Notes: generated from the sequence alone by a model not told the origin. A DNA stretch of 15,937 nt from JANRKH01 sp033761815 (GCA_033761815.1 JANRMF010000028.1:1-15937), one strand, 5' to 3'. Positions 7,573-15,092 are shown, counted from the stretch's first letter. Numbers and translations: made by a program.

Positions 7573-9941
7573 AATTTACATATAATTGGTTACAACGCTT
7601 TTTGGATACAAAACTTTCCCCAGATGAAATAGCCCAGAAGCTAACAGATATTGGTATTGAAGTTGAGTCCATGGAAAACCCCGCAAAAGATCTAGAAGGT
7701 TTTACTGTAGCCTATATAGAAGAAGCAGCAAAACATCCCGATGCAGATAAGCTAAGATTGTGCAAAGTTGTCACAGGGAAAGACGTAAGGCAGGTTGTTT
7801 GTGGAGCGCCGAATGCAAGAGCTGGAATAAAAGTTGTACTTGCTGACGTGGGCTGCGTTGTGCCTTCTAATAAAATGGTGATAAAAGACTCTAAAATCAG
7901 AGGGGTAGAGAGCTTTGGAATGCTTTGCTCATACGAAGAACTCTGTATCAATATCCCATCTGATGGAATAATTGAGCTAGATCAGGATGCAAATATTGGC
8001 GAGGCAGCATCAAAATGGCTGGGCCTAGACGATGTGGTTTATGACGTGTCAGTTACCCCAAATAGGGGAGACTGGCTTGGAGTATGCGGAATAGCTAGGG
8101 ATCTTGCAGCAATTGATGCAGGAATCCTTAGAGAGGAAGATGAATTTGAACTTCATGAAACTTTCAGCTCAGACTTTAATGTAGAGATAAAGTCTGATCT
8201 TTGCTCGCTGTTTTCTTTTGTAGAAATTAGGGGATTAACAAACTCTCAAAGCCCAAAATTCATGCAAAACCTACTAAAATCAGTTGGTATCAGCCCAGTT
8301 TCTGCTATTGTTGACATAACAAATTATTTTTCTATATCTTACGCAAGGCCCCTTCATGCCTATGATAGAGCAAAAATCCAGGATAGATTTATCGTTGAAG
8401 AGTTAAAATCTCCGGCTCTATTTGAGGCCTTAAACTCAAAACAATATAAGTTAGAATCAGACCTTGTAGTTAGAGATGAAATATCCACAAGAGCAATAGC
8501 TGGAATTATCGGTAGCCAGGATAGTAAATGCGAAGAAGAAACAACCTCTATTATCCTTGAATGCGCAGCATTTGATAAGGTTAAAGTTGCTACCTGTGGA
8601 AGGAGGCATAATATTATAACAGATGCAAGATTAAGATTCGAAAGGGGGGTAGATGATCAAGCATCTATTTCTTTACTCAAGAGAGCAGCTGGGATGATTG
8701 TCAAAATTTGCGGGGGATCGGCGAGCCATCAAATCACTGTAGGAACTTCCGCAAGAGCAGCTCAAATTGAATTTGATGCACAAATTGTTGAAAAAAGAAT
8801 AGGGCTGGATTTGTCTCTATCAGAAATTTCAGCAATAATTCAAAAACTAGGATTTAAAATTATCAAAAGTAATAATAATTCTATGTTACTAGAAATTCCA
8901 TCTTGGCGTCATGATGTGAACTGCCCAGAGGTTATTGCTGAGGAAGTCGCAAGAATGTATGGTTATAACAAAATACCAGCATCAGAGAGGCTCGAGCCAA
9001 GAAGCTTTTCAAGGCTTCTGACCCCTGTGCAAAAAAGATCAGCAGAATTGCGCAGATGCGCTGCTTCGCTCGGATATAACGAGATTGTATCTTGGTCTTT
9101 TATGAATAGCAAAAAGGCTCAGTATTTCACAGATCTATCAGATGAAATGTTTATATTGAATCCTATTAGTAAGGATTTAGATTATATGAGGCCTAGCATA
9201 ATCCCAAATCTCCTACAATCAGTAGCAACTAATAACAATAGATCTATACCTAATACCTCATTTTTTGAGATAGGCCCGGTATTTTCTGGTCTTGGATTAG
9301 GGGATGAGGCACTGGTTTTGTCTGGGATTTTATCAGGAAATAGAGTAAAACAGACATATCTTGAGGCTAAAAGAGATGTTGATATATATGATATTAAAGG
9401 TGATTTAGAGAGAATTATCTATGAATCTGGTTTTGATATAAGGTCCCTGAAATTATCGGAAGAAGCGCCTTCATATTTTCATCCTGGCAGGTCTGGCTCA
9501 TATAAACTCGGCAAAAATACAATTGCTTTCTTTGGAGAAATACATCCAGCAACCTTGGAATTGATGGATATAAAAGTTCGAGCCTGCGCATTTGAGTTAT
9601 TTTTATCAAACCTCCCAACTCCAAGGCAAAAAATGGGTAGAAAAAGTCCAGCCTCATTCTCAGCTTATCAAATGATTGAGAGAGATTATGCTTTTATTTT
9701 TGACAAAACTCTTAAAGTGGGAGATTTGCTAAAATCCATCGAGACCCTTGATAAATTTATCAAAAATGTAGAAATTTTTGATGTATATTCAGGAAATAAT
9801 ATAGACCAATCAACTAAATCCATAGGATTCAGAGTCTCGATCCAATCAGAAACTGAAACACTCACTGAGTCTCAAATTGAGGAATTAAACTTTAAGGTGA
9901 TAAATTTATGTAATAAAATGGGGGGTGCAATTAGAGGCTGA
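7569..9941 (+). CDS. pheT: phenylalanine--tRNA ligase, beta subunit
   Basis: Non-catalytic partner of PheS; it binds tRNA and edits mischarged Tyr-tRNA. At 790 residues it is full length. In order: an N-terminal fragment, the EMAP-like OB fold with AAKHPDADKLRLCKV (53-67) and VCGAPNARAG (77-86), the DVSVTPNRGDWLGV segment (159-172), the B3/B4 editing domain (about 205-370) with VDITNY (248-253) and RPLHAYD (260-266), the B5 domain, the catalytic-like domain with EVARMYGYNKIP, and the C-terminal ferredoxin-like anticodon-binding domain (about 698-790) opening with the family's RDYAF. No frame damage is visible. Its ATG sits in the ATGA overlap with pheS. A promoter for the next gene starts 31 bp after its stop. 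Confidence 0.97.
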   Translation: MKFTYNWLQRFLDTKLSPDEIAQKLTDIGIEVESMENPAKDLEGFTVAYIEEAAKHPDADKLRLCKVVTGKDVRQVVCGAPNARAGIKVVLADVGCVVPSNKMVIKDSKIRGVESFGMLCSYEELCINIPSDGIIELDQDANIGEAASKWLGLDDVVYDVSVTPNRGDWLGVCGIARDLAAIDAGILREEDEFELHETFSSDFNVEIKSDLCSLFSFVEIRGLTNSQSPKFMQNLLKSVGISPVSAIVDITNYFSISYARPLHAYDRAKIQDRFIVEELKSPALFEALNSKQYKLESDLVVRDEISTRAIAGIIGSQDSKCEEETTSIILECAAFDKVKVATCGRRHNIITDARLRFERGVDDQASISLLKRAAGMIVKICGGSASHQITVGTSARAAQIEFDAQIVEKRIGLDLSLSEISAIIQKLGFKIIKSNNNSMLLEIPSWRHDVNCPEVIAEEVARMYGYNKIPASERLEPRSFSRLLTPVQKRSAELRRCAASLGYNEIVSWSFMNSKKAQYFTDLSDEMFILNPISKDLDYMRPSIIPNLLQSVATNNNRSIPNTSFFEIGPVFSGLGLGDEALVLSGILSGNRVKQTYLEAKRDVDIYDIKGDLERIIYESGFDIRSLKLSEEAPSYFHPGRSGSYKLGKNTIAFFGEIHPATLELMDIKVRACAFELFLSNLPTPRQKMGRKSPASFSAYQMIERDYAFIFDKTLKVGDLLKSIETLDKFIKNVEIFDVYSGNNIDQSTKSIGFRVSIQSETETLTESQIEELNFKVINLCNKMGGAIRG

Positions 9942-9971
9942 AGAAAAATATCGTAATAAGATAGTTATATA

Positions 9972-10000
9972 CTTGAAAGTCGGGCTTTATTGCCCTATAT
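9972..10000 (+). promoter_or_regulatory. near-consensus RpoH (sigma-32) heat-shock promoter, overlapping a sigma-70 promoter
   Basis: CTTGAAA (9972-9978), 14 nt, then CCCTATAT (9993-10000) matches the E. coli sigma-32 consensus CTTGAAA-N(13-15)-CCCCATnT at all but one defined position, and also the alphaproteobacterial CTTG...CYTATnT form. The same bases can be read as sigma-70: TTGAAA (9973-9978), 17 nt, TATATT (9996-10001). Transcription should start near 10006-10008, about 25 nt before the ATG. The spacer contains GGGC and GCCC halves, which could form an operator-like palindrome. Confidence 0.75.
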
Positions 10001-10031
10001 TAGAATTGTAAAGTTATAAACAGGTGAAAAA

Positions 10032-10772
10032 ATGACAAATATGTTTAGTACCACATATGAAACTTCAAGAAGAAATATAGATTCCGGCCTCAGAAACTAT
10101 ATGCTCAAGATTTATAATCTAATGTGCCTCGGGCTTGCTATGACAGCAGTTGCTTCATATGCCTGTCTTGCAGTACCCTTTCTAAAATCTATTTTCTTTG
10201 AAGTAGCTCCAAATGGAATGACAATGGGTTTATCGGGCATGGGGACTCTCGCATCTTTTGCTCCTATCCTATTTGTATTATATCTTTCAATGGGGATAAA
10301 TAGAATGAGCACAGAATCTGCCCAGTTTACATTCTTTTTGTACGCTGTGATTAATGGAATAGGTCTTGCTCCTATAGGATTAATGTATACAGGAGCTTCT
10401 ATAGCTAAGGCATTCTTCATTACCGCCTCCGTGTTTGGAGCAATGAGTATTTACGGTCATACTACAAAAAAAGACCTTACTTCAATGGGATCCTTTTTGA
10501 TGATAGGACTTATTGGATGCTTAATAGCTTCTATAGTTAATATTTTTACCCAAAGCAGCGCTGCTGACTTTGCAATATCTTATTTGCTTGTTGCAATTTT
10601 TACTGGCTTGATAGCTTATGATACTCAAAAATTAAAAGAGATTTATTATCAAGCTGGTGGTGGTGAGTATGGTCAAAAAATGGCAGTTCTGGGAGCTCTC
10701 ACCCTTTACCTTGATTTTATAAATCTATTCTTGAACATACTGAGAATCCTATCTTCCAGAAGAGACAATTAA
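10032..10772 (+). CDS. Bax inhibitor-1/YccA family inner-membrane protein
   Basis: TMBIM-family membrane protein. Bacterial members are proposed pH-sensitive calcium leak channels; E. coli YccA is a substrate and modulator of the FtsH protease. The 246 residues give seven hydrophobic segments (about 25-52, 70-88, 99-120, 125-142, 152-172, 178-196, 215-240). Family marks are the cytosolic N-tail with GLRNYMLKIYN, TTKKDLTSMGSFL (144-156), the conserved IAYDTQKLK (194-202) with Asp197, and the C-terminal LDFINLFLNILR (227-238). The ATG has Shine-Dalgarno AGGTGA (10022-10027). The gene is a single transcription unit, with a heat-shock promoter in front and a strong terminator behind. The FtsH link is reinforced by ftsH lying one gene further on. 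Confidence 0.93.
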   Translation: MTNMFSTTYETSRRNIDSGLRNYMLKIYNLMCLGLAMTAVASYACLAVPFLKSIFFEVAPNGMTMGLSGMGTLASFAPILFVLYLSMGINRMSTESAQFTFFLYAVINGIGLAPIGLMYTGASIAKAFFITASVFGAMSIYGHTTKKDLTSMGSFLMIGLIGCLIASIVNIFTQSSAADFAISYLLVAIFTGLIAYDTQKLKEIYYQAGGGEYGQKMAVLGALTLYLDFINLFLNILRILSSRRDN

Positions 10773-10800
10773 TAAGCAAAGATTTCTTACATAGTTCCCT

Positions 10801-10832
10801 AAAAAGCGCCATATAATTGTGTGGCGCTTTTT
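10801..10832 (+). terminator. strong intrinsic terminator after the Bax inhibitor-1 gene
   Basis: AAAAAGCGCCA (10801-10811) pairs perfectly with TGGCGCTTTTT (10822-10832). The stem is 11 bp with a GC-rich core and a 10-nt loop, ending in a U-run. It begins 28 nt after the stop. The A-tract makes it potentially bidirectional. It isolates the Bax inhibitor gene from tilS-ftsH. Confidence 0.92.
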
Positions 10833-10860
10833 GTGTTTTAGGCCTCGGAACTTATTTTTG

Positions 10861-10869
10861 TGGTATAAT
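10861..10869 (+). promoter_or_regulatory. extended -10 promoter TGGTATAAT
   Basis: TG-N-TATAAT is a perfect extended -10 element; no -35 is recognisable at the right distance, which extended -10 promoters tolerate. Transcription would start near 10876, reading into the folded stretch ahead of tilS. Confidence 0.55.
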
Positions 10870-10871
10870 AA

Positions 10872-10970
10872 CACCTCCAACTGGCTTAACCAGATCCCAA
10901 ATTAAATTGAACAAATCCAATTTAAAGTCGGGCCTGCGTAAGCCTATAGATAATAGGCGCGAGAGAGGTG
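10872..10970 (+). ncRNA. possible structured RNA or folded 5' leader upstream of tilS-ftsH
   Basis: About 100 nt with several self-complementary parts. Outer CACCTC (10872-10877) pairs with GAGGTG (10965-10970). Three inner hairpins are CTGG/CCAG (10881-10893, loop CTTAA), the perfect 8-bp TTAAATTG/CAATTTAA (10902-10925) and GCCTAT/ATAGGC (10942-10958, loop AGATA). An extended -10 promoter lies directly upstream, though its predicted start near 10876 would cut into the 5' side of the outer stem. It is richer in GC than other intergenic parts. It has no marks of tRNA, SRP RNA, tmRNA or RNase P RNA that I can recognise. It could be a small RNA (6S-like in shape, but short) or a regulatory leader of tilS. 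There is no terminator after it, which favours a leader. Confidence 0.3.
10921..10950 (+). promoter_or_regulatory. promoter-like block related to the Bax inhibitor-1 heat-shock promoter
   Basis: TTTAAAGTCGGGC...GCCTATA here aligns with TTGAAAGTCGGGC...GCCCTATA at 9973-9999: 12 of 13 bases on the left, and a matching -10 side after 7-8 variable bases. As a sigma-32 site the -35 is degenerate (ATTTAAA against CTTGAAA) and the spacer is one or two bases longer. As sigma-70 it is TTTAAA-N18-TATAGA. It would serve tilS-ftsH, but it overlaps the folded element, so the two readings compete. Confidence 0.35.
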
Positions 10971-11010
10971 AGTCCTAAAAAATTGCTTTAGTTTAGTTAA
11001 TTTCGGAGCC

Positions 11011-11019
11011 TGGTATTAT
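11011..11019 (+). promoter_or_regulatory. tilS: second extended -10 element TGGTATTAT close to tilS
   Basis: TG-N-TATTAT lies 26 bp before the tilS ATG. No clear -35 is present. It would give a leader of only about 20 nt and no Shine-Dalgarno. Confidence 0.3.
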
Positions 11020-11045
11020 ATAGAAATAAATAGATCAAATCTCAT

Positions 11046-12380
11046 ATGAGTATTATACACAAAGAATTAGAAAAATACCTAAAACCTTTCTACGGCAAAA
11101 AAATATGCGTATGTCTATCTGGCGGCTCAGATTCTATGGCTCTTTTAATTGCAGTTTTAGAGCATAATAAGTTGCCATTTTCTGATCTTGGCGAAGCTGC
11201 TTGCCAAAACGCGATTGTGCACGACGCGCCGAGGTTTCAAGAGATTACTGCTATCACAATAGACCATAAATTAAGACCGGAATCTACCAAAGAAGCCGGG
11301 GAAATCTCTGATTTTTGCAAGCAAAATGGAATTAATCATGAGATTCTCTTATGGGAACATGAGGAAATTGTAAGTAAAATTCAAGAAAGAGCAAGAAAGG
11401 CAAGATATAAGCTCATATCAGATTGGTGCAAAAAAAATAACTATGATGTGGCATTAACGGCTCATATTCTTGAGGATCAGATAGAGCAGGTCTTAATAAG
11501 CCTGAGCAGGGGGGGTGGTATATATAATTTCTTGATCCCCGATCAGAGCTTTATAAATGGGATTACCTTTGTAAGGCCGATACTTGCCATTCCTAAATCA
11601 TCTATGCGATCATATTTGATTTCAAGGTCAATTTCCTGGTGGGAAGATCCTTCGAATCAATCTGATAAATACTTGCGGAATAAAATTAGGCCGATAGCTT
11701 CAGCATTTTTGAGTATCTGCGATCAAAAAAGACTACAGACATCTTTTGAAAACATAAAAAGACTCGCCTCCCAGCTTACTAAAGAAGGGGGGCGGGCATA
11801 TGGCGAATATTTTACCATAAGCCGCTTAGGATATGGCTCAATTAATTACAATGATTATTTTAGTCTTGGAGATGAAATTAGGCTGAGTTTACTAAGGAGA
11901 ATGCTGCAAAAAATTGGCAGGAGAGAGAAAAATATCAAGCTAGATGCGCTGGAAGCCTTGGAAAATTCTATCAAAAACTCTAAGTCAAAAACTCTTTCAG
12001 GGTGCAGAGTCGAGAGATCTGGGTATATAGAAGGCCAAAAGGCGAAAATTTACTTTATCAGAGATTTTGGCAAAGAAGAGATAGAAGAAATAAACGAGGA
12101 CGGGATTTGGGATAATAGATTCGAAATTTCAAATTTAGGCGGACTAAAGGCGCGAAGACTAACAAAAAAAGAAGCAAATTTAGCGATCAAAGAAAACCCA
12201 AAAATATTAGAGTTTGATGATAAAATATCTAGAAACTTAAAAAAAAGCATAATACTCTCGCTTCCTGGCATTTTCTTACTTGAAAAATTGATCGCAATAC
12301 CCCATATATACATAAACAAACATGTCGATCTTAGTGCAGATCCGGTATGTAAACCACTTGAATTAAATTTTTATGAATAA
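11046..12380 (+). CDS. tilS: tRNA(Ile)-lysidine synthase
   Basis: Converts C34 of tRNA-Ile(CAU) to lysidine with ATP and lysine, so that the tRNA reads AUA and is charged with Ile; this is essential in bacteria. The 444 residues start with the N-type ATP pyrophosphatase domain: PP-loop SGGSDS (25-30), TIDHKLRPES (71-80), TAHILEDQIEQ (138-148; commonly TAHHxDDQxET) and EDPSN/LRNKIR (about 200-215). A less conserved C-terminal tRNA-binding part follows. Between the PP-loop helix and the next strand, residues about 44-64 are about 15 longer than in E. coli TilS and are encoded by unusually GC-rich DNA. The gene overlaps ftsH by 8 bp, a pairing also found in Rickettsia. The ATG has no Shine-Dalgarno. 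Confidence 0.94.
   Translation: MSIIHKELEKYLKPFYGKKICVCLSGGSDSMALLIAVLEHNKLPFSDLGEAACQNAIVHDAPRFQEITAITIDHKLRPESTKEAGEISDFCKQNGINHEILLWEHEEIVSKIQERARKARYKLISDWCKKNNYDVALTAHILEDQIEQVLISLSRGGGIYNFLIPDQSFINGITFVRPILAIPKSSMRSYLISRSISWWEDPSNQSDKYLRNKIRPIASAFLSICDQKRLQTSFENIKRLASQLTKEGGRAYGEYFTISRLGYGSINYNDYFSLGDEIRLSLLRRMLQKIGRREKNIKLDALEALENSIKNSKSKTLSGCRVERSGYIEGQKAKIYFIRDFGKEEIEEINEDGIWDNRFEISNLGGLKARRLTKKEANLAIKENPKILEFDDKISRNLKKSIILSLPGIFLLEKLIAIPHIYINKHVDLSADPVCKPLELNFYE
11187..11233 (+). repeat. GC-rich, partly palindromic in-frame segment inside tilS
   Basis: These 47 nt are 62% G+C (29/47) in a clearly AT-rich gene. They contain TTGGC/GCCAA (11188-11192 and 11203-11207), CGCG/CGCG (11210-11213 and 11225-11228) and the palindrome GTGCAC (11217-11222). 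They encode residues about 48-63, extra relative to E. coli TilS. Rickettsiales are known for palindromic elements inserted in frame in genes; this resembles that in kind, but no known element is identified and it is shorter. Confidence 0.35.
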
Positions 12381-14292
12381 CCCTCGCTTTATTTTTATTT
12401 GGATCGCAATCATTATTTCCCTAGTCGCTATTTTTAATGTAGCCCAGATGGACGGGATTGCACCTGGAGCAAGGCATATTAGCTTTTCTGACTTTGTCTC
12501 TTATGTTGAAGCGCGACAAGTTTCTAGCGTAAAGATAGTTGGAAGAACAATTGAGGGTCAGACAACAGATGGTCAGCTATTTAGCACTTATGCCTTAGAT
12601 TACCCAGACCTGCTTGAAAAATTGTATAATTCCGGCGCATCTATTGATGTTGCTCCGTCTGAGACCAAAATGAATTCTTTGGTTTCTATATTAATTTCAT
12701 GGTTCCCTATGCTCTTATTTATCGGCATATGGGTGTTTTTTATGCGCCAAATGGGCGGGGCAGGGAAAGCTATGGGGTTTGGGAAATCAAAAGCAAAACT
12801 CCTTTCCGACAAAGGCAAGAAAATTACCTTTAAAGATGTGGCTGGAATTGAAGAAGCCAAAGGTGAATTGACAGAAATTGTAGAGTTTCTTAGAGATCCT
12901 CAGAAGTTCCATAGACTTGGTGGCAAGATCCCAAAAGGCTGCTTACTGATTGGCCCTCCAGGAACTGGTAAAACAATGCTTGCAAAAGCTATAGCCGGAG
13001 AGGCAAATGTTGCATTCTTTAGCATCTCAGGATCGGATTTTGTGGAGATGTTCGTTGGCGTTGGTGCAAGCCGTGTTAGAGATATGTTTGATCAAGCTAA
13101 AAGAGCATCCCCATGCATAATCTTTATAGATGAGATTGATGCTGTTGGAAGGCACAGAGGAATTGGCATTGGGGGTGGAAATGACGAAAGGGAGCAAACC
13201 CTAAATCAACTTCTTGTTGAAATGGATGGGTTTGAGTCAAATGAAGGTATCGTGATTATTGCTGCAACAAATAGGCCTGATGTTTTAGATCCCGCGCTTC
13301 TAAGGCCTGGGAGGTTTGATAGGCAAATTACGGTCAGCAATCCAGATATAGCAGGTAGAGAGCAAATTCTCACTGTTCATATGAGAAAAGTTCAGCATGA
13401 TCCAAATTCGATCGATCTTAGAATAATTGCAAGGGGCACTCCAGGCTTTTCAGGAGCAGAGCTTGCGAACCTTGTAAACGAAGCAGCACTTCTTGCAGCA
13501 AGAAAGAATAAACGCATGATTGATATGCTAGATCTCGAAGAAGCTAAGGATAAAATCATGATGGGTGTTGAGAGAAAAACAATGGTAATCACCCAATCAG
13601 AAAAGGAACTCACTGCATATCATGAAGGAGGGCATGCACTTGTTGGAATATATAGCCCTGCATCAGACCCTATTCACAAAGCAACCATAATTCCAAGAGG
13701 TAGAGCTCTTGGAATGGTGATGAGACTTCCCACTACCGATAGGTTTTCTGAAAAAAGAGAGCAAATGGAGGCTCATATTGCAGTCGCAATGGCTGGCAGG
13801 GTGGCTGAGGAAATGATTTTCGGAAGAGAGAAAGTTACCTCGGGCGCATCATCAGATATAAAGATGGCGACAAAAATGGCTACTGCAATGGTTACAGAAT
13901 GGGGCTTAAGTGATAAAATAGGCCCAATTTATCATGGCTACAATGAGGATCAATATACTTATGGCAGACATTCTGCCTCGGCGAGGTCTGACAAAACCTC
14001 TGACCTAATTGATCAGGAGATTAAAAATCTCGTTGAAGCTGGATATAATACGGCAAAAAAGATTCTTACAAAACATTTGGACCAGCTCCATTTGCTTGCT
14101 AAGGCTTTAATTGAGTATGAGACACTAAGTGGCGATCAGATAAAGCAAGTTATAGAAGGTAAGGATATTAAAGAAGAAAAGGAGAAGGAAATGAATGCAA
14201 AAATCCATGACTATAGAAATGCGGACAAGAATGAGTCAGAAAAAAAAGAAAATTCGACAAAAAACACTAAGTCCAAGAAAAAAATATGGTAG
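12373..14292 (+). CDS. ftsH: ATP-dependent zinc metalloprotease FtsH
   Basis: Hexameric inner-membrane AAA+ protease that degrades misfolded or orphan membrane proteins and regulators such as RpoH and LpxC in E. coli. In 639 residues: TM1 (about 5-24), a small periplasmic domain, TM2 (about 103-124), pore loop MFVGVG (226-231), Walker A GPPGTGKT (194-201), Walker B IIFIDEID (249-256), the second region of homology ATNRPDVLDPALLRPGRFDR (298-317), zinc motif HEGGH (417-421, usually HEAGH) with catalytic Glu418, and the third ligand Asp495 in SGASSDIK. The C-terminus is a charged Lys/Glu tail (about 600-639) of low complexity. Start ATG overlaps the tilS stop (ATGAATAA) with no Shine-Dalgarno, so it depends on coupling to tilS. 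FtsH and the nearby YccA-type protein are plausible partners. Confidence 0.98.
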   Translation: MNNPRFIFIWIAIIISLVAIFNVAQMDGIAPGARHISFSDFVSYVEARQVSSVKIVGRTIEGQTTDGQLFSTYALDYPDLLEKLYNSGASIDVAPSETKMNSLVSILISWFPMLLFIGIWVFFMRQMGGAGKAMGFGKSKAKLLSDKGKKITFKDVAGIEEAKGELTEIVEFLRDPQKFHRLGGKIPKGCLLIGPPGTGKTMLAKAIAGEANVAFFSISGSDFVEMFVGVGASRVRDMFDQAKRASPCIIFIDEIDAVGRHRGIGIGGGNDEREQTLNQLLVEMDGFESNEGIVIIAATNRPDVLDPALLRPGRFDRQITVSNPDIAGREQILTVHMRKVQHDPNSIDLRIIARGTPGFSGAELANLVNEAALLAARKNKRMIDMLDLEEAKDKIMMGVERKTMVITQSEKELTAYHEGGHALVGIYSPASDPIHKATIIPRGRALGMVMRLPTTDRFSEKREQMEAHIAVAMAGRVAEEMIFGREKVTSGASSDIKMATKMATAMVTEWGLSDKIGPIYHGYNEDQYTYGRHSASARSDKTSDLIDQEIKNLVEAGYNTAKKILTKHLDQLHLLAKALIEYETLSGDQIKQVIEGKDIKEEKEKEMNAKIHDYRNADKNESEKKENSTKNTKSKKKIW

Positions 14293-14382
14293 AATTGCGG
14301 ATGATGAAACTTGAGAATCTTTTTTTTGCATAATAAATGAGGAACCGAGATTAGAAAAATTGAAAATATAAAAAAAATTTAT

Positions 14383-15057
14383 ATGGTTGCGGCTGGCAAG
14401 GGCGGGGTTGGAAAATCTACCATATCAATGCTAATCGCGATGCAACTTGCCGCAAAATCCCACAAAGTTGGGATTTTGGATGCGGATATTTACGGCCCCT
14501 CAATCCCGACTATAATGAGAGCGGAAGATGAGGAGTCCTCTATAGAGAATGGCAAATTTCAGCCTCTTTTGATGGATGGGATTAAAGTAATGTCCATCGG
14601 GTTTTTGGTCGCAAAGCAAAATGCCCTTGCCTGGAGAGGGCCAATGTTAACAAAGTCTCTCAATCAGCTTCTGTTTATGACAAATTGGGGGGATTTAGAT
14701 TATCTAATAATAGATATGCCGCCAGGCACAGGAGATGTGCATTTAAGCATATCAAAGCTTTGCGAAATTGATGGGGTGATAATAGTTACAACCCCAGATG
14801 AGATAGCAAAAAGAGATGTAGAGAGAGCTATGAATTTGTACAAAAAAATTGGAATTAAAATCACAGGAATAGTAGAAAATATGAGCTATATTAAAACCGA
14901 AAATTCTACAATCTTCCCATTCGGAACAAGTTCTTTAGACGAGCTCGCAGATAAATATGGCACTGAAAAAATTGCGACTTTGCCATTAATACCATGCCTT
15001 GGTAACAATAAAAACTTTTCTAAGATGCAGGATTTGCAAATAAATTTTGAATTTTAA
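14383..15057 (+). CDS. mrp: shortened Mrp/ApbC-type P-loop ATPase
   Basis: Mrp/ApbC (Nbp35-related) proteins are dimeric ATPases that carry and deliver Fe-S clusters in the cytosol. The frame has the deviant Walker A GKGGVGKST (5-13), DADIYGPSIP (33-42), Walker B DYLIIDMPPGTGD (106-118) and GIVENMSY (162-169). Two usual parts are missing: the N-terminal MIP18-like domain of about 90 residues, and the CxxC that normally follows ENMSY and binds the cluster (here TENSTIFPFG). The listed ATG cuts into the first beta strand. The frame continues upstream to a TGA at 14338-14340 and encodes a good linker and strand start, so initiation at ATT 14350, with GAGGA seven or so nt upstream, is plausible. 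It follows ftsH by 90 bp and precedes clpP by 45 bp. The ATPase fold is certain, Fe-S carrier function doubtful. Confidence 0.85.
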   Translation: MVAAGKGGVGKSTISMLIAMQLAAKSHKVGILDADIYGPSIPTIMRAEDEESSIENGKFQPLLMDGIKVMSIGFLVAKQNALAWRGPMLTKSLNQLLFMTNWGDLDYLIIDMPPGTGDVHLSISKLCEIDGVIIVTTPDEIAKRDVERAMNLYKKIGIKITGIVENMSYIKTENSTIFPFGTSSLDELADKYGTEKIATLPLIPCLGNNKNFSKMQDLQINFEF

Positions 15058-15092
15058 AAAGTTGAATATATTATAAATTAGATAAATAAATT

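Noticed and set aside
10872..10970. 6S RNA, RNase P RNA or SRP RNA
   Set aside because: AAAGTCGGGC resembles the RNase P P4 segment but lacks one base and all other conserved parts. There is no SRP GGAAG-type core. It is too short for a normal 6S RNA. Kept only as an unassigned structured element.
14301..14333. Ten-codon mini-ORF (MMKLENLFFA) between ftsH and mrp
   Set aside because: Too short to judge, no Shine-Dalgarno and no attenuator-like codon run or terminator behind it.
14283..14382. Missing N-terminal domain of Mrp shifted into another frame by an indel
   Set aside because: Only 90 bp separate ftsH and mrp, far less than the roughly 270 bp needed for a MIP18-like domain, so it is a true absence here rather than a frameshift.
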